The notes under the pieces: model-generated
What the model was told of the DNA's origin: nothing
Databases searched by the model: none
Seen by the model: the letters and a program-made list of their open reading frames with translations, nothing else
Made by a program: the position numbers and the translations under genes
NCBI GenBank assembly: GCA_017303875.1
Contig: JAFLBP010000032.1
Coordinates: forward strand, 1-64,000
Source: Chitinophagales bacterium
Lineage (GTDB): Bacteria > Bacteroidota > Bacteroidia > Chitinophagales > Saprospiraceae
Direction: 5' to 3'
DNA: 64,000 bases
Shown: positions 35,585-44,192 of the stretch, one piece after another
How positions within the stretch are numbered: the first letter of the stretch is position 1
How the letters are laid out: every line of letters begins with the position of its first letter

Positions 35585-37645
35585 ATGCCCGACCAACAAA
35601 TTCTACTGCGCGCCTTTTCGCTCATGGCCACCGCCAAAGCCATGACCGAGCATTATGAGGCCAATTTCAAATTCGTCTCCAAATATGTCCACGCTACTTC
35701 GCGCGGACACGAAGCCATCCAAATCGCCCTGGGTCTGCAATTGCTGCCCCAGGATTTTGTGTTTCCATACTACCGCGACGACAGCATTTTGCTCGCCATC
35801 GGCATGGAACCCTACGAGCTGATGCTTCAACTCATGGCCAAACGCGACGATCCGTTTTCCGGCGGCCGTACGTATTACTGCCACCCCAGCCTGCGCCGCG
35901 CGCACATGCCCAAAATACCGCACCAGAGCAGTGCCACCGGCATGCAGGCCATCCCGGCCACCGGCGTCGCCCTCGGTTTCTGGTATAAAAGCCAGATGCC
36001 CGAACTGCTCAGTGCCGCCGAACGCGAACAGGCGCCCGTGGTTGTCTGCTCTTTAGGTGACGCCTCCGTCACGGAAGGTGAAATTGCTGAAGCCCTGCAA
36101 ATGGCCGTTTTGAAAAAACTGCCCATTTTGTATTTGGTGCAGGATAATGGCTGGGATATTTCCGCCAATGCCGCCGAAACCCGCGTGGCCAATGCCGCCG
36201 AATATGCCAAAGGTTTTCCCGGACTCGAAGCCGTCAGCATCGAAGGCAATGACTTCCAGACCTGCTGGGAAACCATGCAACACACCCTCGATACCATCCG
36301 ACGCGAGCGCAGGCCCATGCTCCTGCATGCGCGCGTGCCCCTGCTCAACCACCACACCTCCGGCGTGCGCAAGGAATGGTACCGCGATGACCTGGAAGAA
36401 CACCAGCAACGCGATCCTTACCCCATCCTTCGCGCCCGCTGCCTGACGGCGGGCATCGCAGAGGATGTTTTGCAAAATATTGAAAAAGAAGCACTTGCGC
36501 TGGTTACTTCCGATTTTGAACGCGCCCGCGCCGCCGAAGATCCGCGCCCGGAAGATTTGTATACCCACGAATTTGCGCCCACGCCAATCACTGCCGAACA
36601 AGGCAACCGGACGCCTGCCGACCGCGAACCGAAGGTCATGGTGGATTCGGCCTTATTTGCCGTAGAAGAACTCATGCGCCGCCATCCGGAATGTATTTTG
36701 TACGGACAGGATGTAGGCCGGCGACTTGGCGGCGTTTTCCGCGAAGCGGCAACCCTGGCAGAAAAATTCGGCGACCACCGCGTGTTCAATACGCCCATTC
36801 AGGAAGCCTTTATTGTGGGCAGCACCGTGGGCATGAGCGCAGCGGGTTTGAAGCCCATTGTAGAAGTGCAATTTGCCGATTACATCTGGCCGGGACTCAA
36901 CCAGCTCTTCACCGAGGTGTCGCGCAGCTGTTACCTGACCAATGGAAAATGGCCGGTAAGTTGTATCCTGCGCGTGCCCATCGGCGCCTATGGCAGCGGC
37001 GGCCCTTATCACAGCAGCAGCGTGGAAAGCGTGCTGAGCAATATTCGCGGTATCAAAATCGCCTATCCGAGCACCGGCGCCGACCTGAAGGGCCTGATGA
37101 AATCCGCCTACTACGACCCCAATCCGGTTGTGATGCTGGAACACAAGGGCCTGTACTGGTCGAAAGTGCGCGGCACCGAACGCGCCCGCACCGTAGAGCC
37201 GGATGAAGATTATGTCATTCCTTTGGGTAAAGCCCGCATTGCCCTTGAAGCCGCCCCGGAACACCTTCAAGCTGGCGATACCTTAGCCGTAATCAGTTAC
37301 GGCATGGGGGTGCATTGGGCCTTGAATGCGGCGGAAAAATATCCGGGGCAAGTGGAAATCCTTGACCTGCGCACCCTGGCGCCTTTGGACGAAGCGGCCA
37401 TGTATGAAGCAGCCAAACGCCATGGCAAGGTGCTGGTGGTAACGGAGGAGCCGGTGAACAATACGTTTGCGCAGAGCCTCGCCGCGCGCATCAGCGAGCG
37501 TTGTTTTCAATACCTTGATGCGCCTGTGCGCACCCTTGGCGCAGCCAATATGCCGGCCATTCCGCTCAACTCCACGCTGGAAGCCGAAATGGTGCCGTCT
37601 ATTGAAAAAGTGGAAGCGGCAATGGGCGAGTTGTTGGCCTGGTAA
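35585..37645 (+). CDS. 2-oxoacid dehydrogenase E1, alpha and beta fused (second copy)
   Basis: 686 residues. Alpha half: SRGHEAIQIALGLQL, FPYYRDDSILLA, FSGGRTYYCHPS, then the ThDP motif LGDASVTEGE...VQDNGWD. Beta half: HPECILYGQDVGRRLGG, VFNTPIQEAFIVGSTVGMS, EVQFADYIWPGLNQL, GPYHSSSVES and VLVVTEEPVNNTF. This is the compact fused E1 typical of Bacteroidota, annotated as 2-oxoisovalerate dehydrogenase in relatives. It is only distantly similar to the product of 25929-28340 and lacks that protein's N-terminal extension. The two may have different substrates. No E2 or E3 lies nearby. Confidence 0.9.
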   Translation: MPDQQILLRAFSLMATAKAMTEHYEANFKFVSKYVHATSRGHEAIQIALGLQLLPQDFVFPYYRDDSILLAIGMEPYELMLQLMAKRDDPFSGGRTYYCHPSLRRAHMPKIPHQSSATGMQAIPATGVALGFWYKSQMPELLSAAEREQAPVVVCSLGDASVTEGEIAEALQMAVLKKLPILYLVQDNGWDISANAAETRVANAAEYAKGFPGLEAVSIEGNDFQTCWETMQHTLDTIRRERRPMLLHARVPLLNHHTSGVRKEWYRDDLEEHQQRDPYPILRARCLTAGIAEDVLQNIEKEALALVTSDFERARAAEDPRPEDLYTHEFAPTPITAEQGNRTPADREPKVMVDSALFAVEELMRRHPECILYGQDVGRRLGGVFREAATLAEKFGDHRVFNTPIQEAFIVGSTVGMSAAGLKPIVEVQFADYIWPGLNQLFTEVSRSCYLTNGKWPVSCILRVPIGAYGSGGPYHSSSVESVLSNIRGIKIAYPSTGADLKGLMKSAYYDPNPVVMLEHKGLYWSKVRGTERARTVEPDEDYVIPLGKARIALEAAPEHLQAGDTLAVISYGMGVHWALNAAEKYPGQVEILDLRTLAPLDEAAMYEAAKRHGKVLVVTEEPVNNTFAQSLAARISERCFQYLDAPVRTLGAANMPAIPLNSTLEAEMVPSIEKVEAAMGELLAW

Positions 37646-37652
37646 TTAAGCG

Positions 37653-38816
37653 CTATACAAAACTCATGCCTTCTCGTAGTACCCCCAGTGCGCGGTCGCG
37701 TACGCGTGTGTCGGCGGCTGTGTCGGCGATGTTTTGTATCACGGCGCGTTCATCCATACGGCTCAGTTCGGCGGCGCTGCGGAGGCCCGACTGTAGGGCT
37801 ACATTGCCAACCGAGCTTGCAACAATTTTACTCATACCGCCAATGCCCTGGTTGATGCCGATGGCAAAAACGGCCGTCAGCGCGCCTTCTGATTGGAGTA
37901 CATCGCTGATTTTAGGAATAATGACCCGGATTCCGCCGATGTTCACATCAAGTTTGAAATTCAGAGCCGGCTGGATATAGAGTTGGTTGGCGGTGCGCAG
38001 TTGTTCGCGTACGAGGGCTGGTTCAAAACCTGCCTGAATAAATGGTCCGCATAGGCGCAGGTCGCGCTGAATAAGCAGCAGCGCCTCGTCGCCGCGTTGC
38101 AGGCGGCCGTTGTTGTCGAGCGCTACAATGGTTCCATTATCCACATCAATACCGGCGCGCATAAAAATTTGCTGGAAAACCTGCGGGGCATTGGCTTTCA
38201 TATTGGCCATGAGGCGGCTCAGGCTGCTGCCCACAGCGACTGCTCCGGCAAATTGAATAAATCCGTAGGAAAAAATAGCTTTGTCGAAACTGTTGATGGC
38301 ATCAAAAGCGCCTTCATGGGTCGAGACGTATTGCAGCGCTTTGGCTTGCTGCGGCGTCAGTCCGACCGATTGAATGGTCGCCAGATCCAGTTCCAGCCGC
38401 GACTGCCCGGCCCAGGAAATGCCATTTGGATATACCATAAACCGCGACATATTGAGGTTGTCGCGCATGGAAGCCATGAGCACTTGTCCGCCGTTGAGCG
38501 GCACACGCAGCACGTGGCGATTGAAACCGTTGTCGGGTGTCGTTTGCAGCACAAAACCCTGGCGCACTGTCAGGAAATTACCGGTATTTGGCGTCGGATT
38601 CGGCGCAGGTGGAGGAGGCGTGGGCGTTGGGGCAGGCTTGGGCGGCGGCGGCGTGGGCGTCGGGGTAGGAGCAGGCGTTGGCGCCTTCACAATCAGTTTT
38701 TGTCCGATTTTCAGGGCATCACTGCTGAGTTTATTCCAGTTGCGCAAATTGGCTACCGTTACGCCGTAGCGTTTGGCAATATTGAAAAGGGTATCTCCGG
38801 AAACGACGGTATGCAT
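37653..38816 (-). CDS. LysM protein with proline-rich linker and lysozyme-like domain, no signal peptide
   Basis: 387 residues. An N-terminal LysM domain (HTVVSGDTLFNIAKRYG to GQKLIVKAP, residues 2-46) binds peptidoglycan in known cases. A PTP/PPP-rich linker (about 47-80) leads to a large domain containing YVSTHEGAFDAINSFDKA and FSYGFIQFAG, which resembles the helical core of lysozyme-like muralidases, with the Glu of THEG as a possible catalytic acid. No signal peptide is visible: the LysM starts at residue 2. Export would need a non-Sec route or a context such as a phage-like injection structure, but no such genes are in the window. The lysozyme-like call is inference. Confidence 0.7.
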   Translation of the reverse strand: MHTVVSGDTLFNIAKRYGVTVANLRNWNKLSSDALKIGQKLIVKAPTPAPTPTPTPPPPKPAPTPTPPPPAPNPTPNTGNFLTVRQGFVLQTTPDNGFNRHVLRVPLNGGQVLMASMRDNLNMSRFMVYPNGISWAGQSRLELDLATIQSVGLTPQQAKALQYVSTHEGAFDAINSFDKAIFSYGFIQFAGAVAVGSSLSRLMANMKANAPQVFQQIFMRAGIDVDNGTIVALDNNGRLQRGDEALLLIQRDLRLCGPFIQAGFEPALVREQLRTANQLYIQPALNFKLDVNIGGIRVIIPKISDVLQSEGALTAVFAIGINQGIGGMSKIVASSVGNVALQSGLRSAAELSRMDERAVIQNIADTAADTRVRDRALGVLREGMSFV

Positions 38817-38820
38817 TTGA

Positions 38821-38987
38821 GTGTTTTAGTGTTTTAGAGGTTCGGAGGTTCAGGGTTCGGAGGTTCAGGGTTTGGAGGTTCGGGGTTTGGAGGTTCAGGG
38901 TTCGGAGTTTCTACATTTTTCTTCGGTCGGCGGCAGAAAGTCGAACCTCCAAACCCCGAACCTCCGAACCCCGAACCTCCAAACCCT
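38821..38987. repeat. CRAACCY heptamer repeat arranged as a long inverted repeat
   Basis: GTGTTTTA units (38821-38836) are followed by GGTTCGG/GGTTCAG/GGTTTGG-type heptamers (38837-38908). A 33-base spacer and complementary CGAACCT/CAAACCC units (38942-38987) follow. The arms can pair over about 45 bases. The arrangement is matched at 58690-58877. Confidence 0.92.
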
Positions 38988-38992
38988 TTGAA

Positions 38993-40003
38993 TTACGCTT
39001 CCAAAATTCTCCAGAACAGTTCTTTCATCAGATCCTCTTCGGGGGTGTTGGTGAGGTCGGTATCTACCCCTTTGGAGCGCAGGTCAAATTCTTTTAAAAG
39101 ATGAATAACGGCGATTGTTTGCGCGAGCGTATAATTGGCGGCGGCTACTTTGTATTCCTTTAGAAACCAATCGGAGCGCAGGTCGAGGGCTTTGAGCAAT
39201 TCGGCATCGGGTGCGCCGCGCAGGCTATGCAGCACATACACTTTGGAGAAATAATTGAACAAGCCGGAAACGGTCACTAAAAGTGGGTTTTTACGCATAT
39301 TTCCTGCAAAATACTGTTGAATGCGCGCGATTTTAGGTTTATCTCGCAGCGCCATTGCTTTTTGCAGCTCAAAAATATTGTAGTCCTTGCTGATACCTAC
39401 ATATTCCTGCACATGCCCGGTATTGATGGCATTATTGGCCGGAATATTCAACACCAATTTGTCTAATTCATTGGCGATCCGCGCCAGGTCGGCGCCGAGG
39501 TATTCGGCCAGCAGGGCAGCGGCGGGCGCCTCAATACTCAGGTGATGCGATTTGCAGTAGGTGCTGATCCAGTCGGCTACCTGATTATCATACAACTTTT
39601 TACTTTCAAAAAGGGCGATTTGCTTGTTATTTTGCAGGGATTTGCCCATTTTCGTCCGCAAATCAGCCTTTTTGTGCTTGTGGCAAACCACAAAAACCGT
39701 TGTCGGCATCGGGTTTTCAAAATAGCTGGCCAGTTCATTCAGCCCTTTCATTTCCTGCGCTTCGCGCAAAATCACCACCTGCCGCTCACTCATCATGGGG
39801 TAGCGGCGCAGGTAATCCAGCAAGGTCAAATGGTCGACATCCTTGCCGTACAACACCGTTTGGTTAAATCCCTTTTCGCCCTCCGGCAAGGCGTGTTTAT
39901 CTACTTCCTGCTCAATACGGTCAATAAAAAACGGCTCCTCCCCGTGTAGAAAATACACCGGCAGAAAATGTTTTTTGCGTATTTGAAGCAGCAGTTCTTC
40001 CAT
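38993..40003 (-). CDS. holA: DNA polymerase III subunit delta (HolA)
   Basis: 336 residues, the normal length. It forms part of the clamp loader that places the beta sliding clamp on DNA. The N-terminal region PVYFLHGEEPFFIDRIEQEV is the conserved HolA opening. MMSERQVVILREAQEM, the domain II sequence EYLGADLARIANELDKL and the C-terminal YTLAQTIAVIHLLKEFDLRSKG also fit the family. Its stop lies five bases from the repeat arm at 38942-38987. It is followed upstream on the same strand by a hydroxyacyl-CoA dehydrogenase gene. Confidence 0.93.
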   Translation of the reverse strand: MEELLLQIRKKHFLPVYFLHGEEPFFIDRIEQEVDKHALPEGEKGFNQTVLYGKDVDHLTLLDYLRRYPMMSERQVVILREAQEMKGLNELASYFENPMPTTVFVVCHKHKKADLRTKMGKSLQNNKQIALFESKKLYDNQVADWISTYCKSHHLSIEAPAAALLAEYLGADLARIANELDKLVLNIPANNAINTGHVQEYVGISKDYNIFELQKAMALRDKPKIARIQQYFAGNMRKNPLLVTVSGLFNYFSKVYVLHSLRGAPDAELLKALDLRSDWFLKEYKVAAANYTLAQTIAVIHLLKEFDLRSKGVDTDLTNTPEEDLMKELFWRILEA

Positions 40004-40028
40004 AATTAAGGTTTGGGGGTTTGGGGGG

Positions 40029-40913
40029 CTATCGCTTGTACGCCACCACTAATTCCTTGCTGCCGGGCGTATATTTGTAAAAGCCTTCGCCGCTTTTGGC
40101 GCCGAGTTTACCGGCAGTAACCATATTGACCAACAGCGGACAGGGGGCGTAGTGGGGCCGACCGAAACCGTCGTGCAGCACGCGCAGGATGGACAGGCAT
40201 ACGTCCAGACCAATGAAGTCGGCCAATTGCAACGGGCCCATTGGGTGTGCCATGCCGAGTTTCATCACGGTATCTATTTCTTCCACGCCGCTGACGCCTT
40301 CAAAAAGCGTATAAATGGCTTCATTGATCATGGGCATCAGGATGCGGTTGGCCACAAAGCCGGGGTAATCGTTTACTTCCACCGGCACTTTTTCAAGCTG
40401 GCGGGAAAGCTCCATGATTTGTGCCGTCACGGCATCGGAGGTGGCGTATCCGCGAATAACCTCCACGAGTTTCATCACCGGCACCGGGTTCATAAAGTGC
40501 ATACCGATCACCTGCGTGGGGCGCTTGGTTGCGGCGGCAATCTGAGTGATGCTGATGCTGGATGTATTGGTAGCGAGGATGGCAGTGGCTGGCGCAGCCT
40601 GATCCATTTCGCCGAAAATTTTGAGTTTGAGCCCTACATTTTCCGTAGCGGCTTCTACCACCAGATCGGCCAGGGCTACGCCCTCGGCGATGGAAGTGGT
40701 AGTGCGGATGCGGCCGAGCGTTGCGGCTTTATCTTCCTCCGTCAGCGCGCCTTTTTTTACCTGGCGGTCGAGGTTATTGGCGATGGTTTGCAGGGCTTTT
40801 TCAAGCGCTGCGGGTTGCACATCAATAAGGGTTACGTCGAATCCGAACTGTGCGAATACGTGGGCAATACCGTTGCCCATGGTGCCGCCGCCGATTACGC
40901 TGATATTTTTCAT
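40029..40913 (-). CDS. 3-hydroxybutyryl-CoA dehydrogenase (3-hydroxyacyl-CoA dehydrogenase family)
   Basis: 294 residues from the ATG at 40913, giving the NAD-binding start MKNISVIGGGTMGNGIAHVF (GxGxxG). Further motifs are FGFDVTLIDVQP, ATNTSSISITQIA, GMHFMNPVPVMKLVEVI (the HFFNP-type catalytic His segment) and NRILMPMINEAI. It oxidises or reduces 3-hydroxyacyl-CoA in fatty-acid or butanoyl metabolism. An upstream 15-residue extension is possible but unlike the family. The single-domain length matches the Hbd/PaaH type rather than the large FadB protein. Confidence 0.92.
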   Translation of the reverse strand: MKNISVIGGGTMGNGIAHVFAQFGFDVTLIDVQPAALEKALQTIANNLDRQVKKGALTEEDKAATLGRIRTTTSIAEGVALADLVVEAATENVGLKLKIFGEMDQAAPATAILATNTSSISITQIAAATKRPTQVIGMHFMNPVPVMKLVEVIRGYATSDAVTAQIMELSRQLEKVPVEVNDYPGFVANRILMPMINEAIYTLFEGVSGVEEIDTVMKLGMAHPMGPLQLADFIGLDVCLSILRVLHDGFGRPHYAPCPLLVNMVTAGKLGAKSGEGFYKYTPGSKELVVAYKR

Positions 40914-41000
40914 GAAAAAAGTGGTGCTTAAATGTGTTAGGTTAGGCTTTGGCCGCAAATAAAGACCTTGCAGTGCAAAGCGGGCGCAAAGATGCGAAAA

Positions 41001-41816
41001 TTATTCCTTGCGCCAGCGGATCATTGCGGCTGGTGTGAAGCCGAGATAGGGATCCCACTCCGTACCAAAATCGAGGCCGAGACCGTTTTTAAAACGCAGT
41101 CCGACGCCAAATCCTGCCCGGCCGATGCCGCCGCCGCGTACGCCCGCGCGCAGCACGAGGAGGTCGGTCGGTAAATATTCAATACCCGCTTTAATTTGCG
41201 CGGGTCGGTCGATGATTTTTTCCACTTCCGAGCTGAAGGCAAACTGCTCGCCGGGTTTCCAGCAGGCGCCGAGGCGAAATTGTGCGGGCAACTTGCTGTC
41301 CCCCAATTTGGTTTGCAGCGGATTTTGAATTTTTGCACCGATACTCAGCGTGGGTAAGGCCTGCGCCAGCATACTCAGGCCGAAAGTCAGGGCATTTTTA
41401 TTGCCATATTCCTGAGCGTTGGCTTGCAGCCAGTCGAGGTTGCCCCCCAGCGAAACCCGCTCGCCAAGGCGGCGGCCATAACCTAAGCGCACCCGTTGTT
41501 CGCGGTATAATTCAATGCCGCTGTAGGCAAATTCCAGTCCGACGCCACTGTTTTTATCCAACCTAAACGCCGCCTGCGCCTGCGCGCTTTGGTAGTCGCC
41601 GATACCAAAAGGCAGCGCCGAAGCCACAAAAAAGGCCATTTTGCCGGAAACGGGTAACAGGGCTTCGTTCTGAATGCCGGCACTCGGCTTGGGCAGGGCG
41701 ATTGTCGCGCCGCCAAGGGCCAACGCAGCGGCATTATCGACGCCCCGGATTTGTACCTGAGCCGATAAAACGAAACAAAAAAACAGCGAAAAAACAGGAA
41801 GTAACAGCAAACGCAT
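41001..41816 (-). CDS. Outer-membrane beta-barrel protein (PorV/UPF0164-like)
   Basis: 271 residues from the ATG at 41816, which starts on the signal peptide MRLLLLPVFSLFFCFVLSAQ. The mature part begins QIRGVDNAAALALGGATIALPKPSAGIQNEALLP, reminiscent of PorV/PorQ-type barrels, which open with a conserved small-residue segment. Alternating strands follow (VGLEFAYSGIELYREQRVRLGYGRRLG, GLRFKNGLGLDFGTEW). It is probably an outer-membrane porin-like or T9SS-accessory-like barrel; no firm assignment to PorQ or PorV is possible. Confidence 0.75.
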   Translation of the reverse strand: MRLLLLPVFSLFFCFVLSAQVQIRGVDNAAALALGGATIALPKPSAGIQNEALLPVSGKMAFFVASALPFGIGDYQSAQAQAAFRLDKNSGVGLEFAYSGIELYREQRVRLGYGRRLGERVSLGGNLDWLQANAQEYGNKNALTFGLSMLAQALPTLSIGAKIQNPLQTKLGDSKLPAQFRLGACWKPGEQFAFSSEVEKIIDRPAQIKAGIEYLPTDLLVLRAGVRGGGIGRAGFGVGLRFKNGLGLDFGTEWDPYLGFTPAAMIRWRKE

Positions 41817-41858
41817 ACGATATGGATTTGAGGTTGCCAAGTTCGGATTTATTTCTGA

Positions 41859-42305
41859 AAAATCAGTTATCAGTCAGCAGTCAACAGTCAACAGTGAGCA
41901 GTTATCAATGAGCAGGGATGTTGTCATGCTTCGCTTCACTACTAATGAACCAATTTATTATTTTTGAGTTTAATAATTGAAAATCAATTAGTTGTTATCA
42001 GGCCGATCAACAAAATGGAGATTTGACAACTTTTTAAAAATTGTCAAATCTGGTCGTGTTCCAAAGGTAAATTTCCCGCAGATTTTCGCAGATTTGCTCG
42101 CAGATCACGCAGAACTTTTACGCTTGGCTATGCAGATAACATAAAAAAATCTGCGCGATCTGCGCGTCAATCTGCGAATTCTGCGGGAAATTGATCATAA
42201 GCGAAACGCTCCGTGGTTCATTGCCGGTTTGGTGGCCGGATCCGGCCGGTGGCCTCAGCATGACAACCCTGATAACTGATAACTGCTCACTGTTGACTGA
42301 TCAAC
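41859..42305. repeat. 450-bp composite nested inverted repeat (copy A)
   Basis: Outer arms 41863-41930 and 42257-42302 are built of AGTCAAC/AGTGAGC/AGTTATC heptamers plus TGTTGTCATGCT. Inner arms 42070-42113 and 42150-42192 are built of CGCAGAT units and pair with one gap. Between outer and inner parts lie GAAAATCAATTAGTTG (about 41980) and a GGTTTGGTGGCC...CCGGCCGGTGGCCTC block (about 42228-42255), both recurring in copy B at 61745-61975. The right arm enters the alkaline phosphatase gene and supplies its stop codon. This fills the 470 bp between the neighbouring genes. Confidence 0.88.
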
Positions 42306-43390
42306 GCTTCCTGCATTTTCAGGAAAATTGCCTTGTTGTCGTAGATACCGGAAAATTTTTCGGCGCCCGGACCAAAAGCCAGCACCGGCACCATTGCGCC
42401 CGTATGCAGGCGCGAGGTAAATTTGACATGCGGCTCGCGTTTATTTTCGCCCTTGGTGAGCGCCGCCCCCCCGCACTCATGATCGCCGGTAACGATCACC
42501 AGCGTTTCGCCGTCGCGGGCGGCAAAATCAAGGGCCGCCTGTACGGTTTTATCAAAATCCAGCATTTCCGCGCGGAGCCAGTTGCGGTCGTTGGCATGGC
42601 CAGCCCAGTCGATCTGGCTGCCTTCTACCATCAGGAAAAAACCTTTTTCACTGCGTTTATCCAAAAAGTTGCAGGCTACCGAGGTGGCTTTGGGCAAATA
42701 TTTGCGCCCTGCCGAGGCCGTGGGCGGCTCGCGGTCGTAGGTGAACAGGGCAAAAGGTTTGGAGCCGTCGAGCGGCAGACTGTTAAAATTAAAACCCGTG
42801 TGCACCACATAGCCGCGTTTACGCAGCGAATCGAGCAGGTTGCGCTTATCGGGTCGCTGGTTGAAATAGCCTTTGCCACCGCCGATATAGCAATCGAACG
42901 GGGTATCGAGGTAGTCGAGCGCGATTTCTTCGCTGAAGGCGCGCAGCTCCTGATGGGCGATGAACGACGCCGGGGTGGCGTGTGTAGCCGAGCAGGTGAC
43001 GACGATGCCCGTAGCCCAACCTTTCGCTTCCAACGATTCGAGGATGGTGCGGCAGGGGCGATTGTCGGGCAAGGTAGCGATGCGGTTGTTTTCCGTGCGT
43101 TCGCCGCAGGAAAAAGCCGTAGCGCCGGCCGCCGAATCGGTCACTAAATTATCGCAGGAATAACTTTTGTGGAAACCCACATAAGGGAAATGTTCAAAGG
43201 CCGAATGCCCGACACCTTTCCAGTAAATACCCGCCGAAATTTGCGACATCGCCATGCCGTCGCCTATCATCAGGATGATATTTTTGGGTCGGTCGGCAAG
43301 TTTAACTTGCTTATAATCAATGCTTTGCTGGCGATTGCCGGCACAGGCGGAAATAATTACCAACAAAGGCAGCAAAAAGCGGAGCTTCAT
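42287..43390 (-). CDS. Alkaline phosphatase, lipoprotein
   Basis: 367 residues. A lipoprotein signal ends in the lipobox IISAC (Cys16). Family motifs are PKNIILMIGDGM (metal Asp), the nucleophile region VTDSAAGATAF (Ser in DSAA), HATPASFIAH, FLMVEGSQIDWAGH and VIVTGDHECGG, so all metal ligands and the nucleophilic serine are present. It releases phosphate from organic esters in the periplasm or at the surface. The last residues, ISQQ, and the stop codon are encoded by the AGTCAACAGTGAGC repeat unit of the adjoining element. The unrelated protein ending at 61948 has the same ending. Confidence 0.93.
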   Translation of the reverse strand: MKLRFLLPLLVIISACAGNRQQSIDYKQVKLADRPKNIILMIGDGMAMSQISAGIYWKGVGHSAFEHFPYVGFHKSYSCDNLVTDSAAGATAFSCGERTENNRIATLPDNRPCRTILESLEAKGWATGIVVTCSATHATPASFIAHQELRAFSEEIALDYLDTPFDCYIGGGKGYFNQRPDKRNLLDSLRKRGYVVHTGFNFNSLPLDGSKPFALFTYDREPPTASAGRKYLPKATSVACNFLDKRSEKGFFLMVEGSQIDWAGHANDRNWLRAEMLDFDKTVQAALDFAARDGETLVIVTGDHECGGAALTKGENKREPHVKFTSRLHTGAMVPVLAFGPGAEKFSGIYDNKAIFLKMQEALISQQ

Positions 43391-43453
43391 CGTTATGCGT
43401 GGGTGTGTGCGCAGCGTACGCGACGCCTTGCAGGCTTGAAATGGTGGCGGATA

Positions 43454-44128
43454 TTATTCCTGAAACTGTTTAAGCTCTAATTTGCCGCCGCGCATTTCAA
43501 GACAGCGGTCCGACAATTCGGCGAGCTCCTGGTTATGCGTAACGATGACGAAAGTTTGTCCGTAATCATCGCGGAGGCGGCGAATCAGGTTGTGCAAATC
43601 CTGGGCTGCCTGGGCATCGAGGTTGCCGGTCGGCTCGTCGGCAAACACAATATCGGGCTGGTTGATCAGGGCACGGGCAACGGCCACGCGCTGCTGCTCT
43701 CCACCGGAAAGCTGATTGGGTTTGTGTTGCAAGCGGGCGCCGAGGCCTAAGTATTCCAACAGTTCTTTGGCGCGTTGGCGTACTTCTGATTCACTTTTGC
43801 GGCCAATAAAACCGGGGATACAGACGTTTTCAAGCGCCGTGAACTCCGGCAGCAAATGGTGAAACTGAAAGACAAAACCGATGTGGCGGTTGCGAAAATC
43901 GGCCAGCGCACCCGGCGAAGTACGGGCACTGATCGGACGCTCATTGATACGCACTTCTCCCTGATCGGCCTGATCGAGCGTGCCGAGGATGTGTAAAAGC
44001 GTACTTTTGCCCGAGCCGGAACGCCCGATGATGCTGACAATTTCGCCGCGCTGCACCTGCAATTCCACCCCGTCGAGGATGTGCAACTGCCCGAAATGCT
44101 TGTGGATGTTCGTCGCTTGTAAAACCAT
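43454..44128 (-). CDS. lolD: ABC transporter ATP-binding protein, LolD/MacB type
   Basis: 224 residues. Walker A GRSGSGKS (about 35-42), Q-loop region FVFQFHHLLPEF, signature LSGGEQQR, Walker B DIVFADEPTG and the switch His in VIVTHNQEL are complete. HHLLPEF and the length place it with LolD, which with LolCE releases lipoproteins from the inner membrane. No LolC/E permease gene is adjacent, so the symbol rests on sequence type. A -7-like GAACTTTG (minus strand, 44140-44133) ends four bases before its ATG. Confidence 0.87.
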   Translation of the reverse strand: MVLQATNIHKHFGQLHILDGVELQVQRGEIVSIIGRSGSGKSTLLHILGTLDQADQGEVRINERPISARTSPGALADFRNRHIGFVFQFHHLLPEFTALENVCIPGFIGRKSESEVRQRAKELLEYLGLGARLQHKPNQLSGGEQQRVAVARALINQPDIVFADEPTGNLDAQAAQDLHNLIRRLRDDYGQTFVIVTHNQELAELSDRCLEMRGGKLELKQFQE

Positions 44129-44192
44129 GCTGCAAAGTTCTGAAAAAATCTGTTAATCGCCCCTTGAATCCCCTCCAATCGCGTTTCATTAT

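Noticed and set aside
38821..38987. Repeat arrays as CRISPR
   Set aside because: Units are 7 bp, directly abutting, without 25-40-bp repeats or unique spacers between each unit, and no cas gene is present.
41859..42305. The composite repeat as an insertion-sequence remnant
   Set aside because: No transposase fragment, terminal inverted repeat with target duplication or coding remnant can be seen; it consists of short tandem units and hairpins.
42191..43147. 318-residue open frame on the plus strand
   Set aside because: Antisense to the alkaline phosphatase gene, whose catalytic motifs are complete; the plus-strand product is featureless and starts within a repeat.
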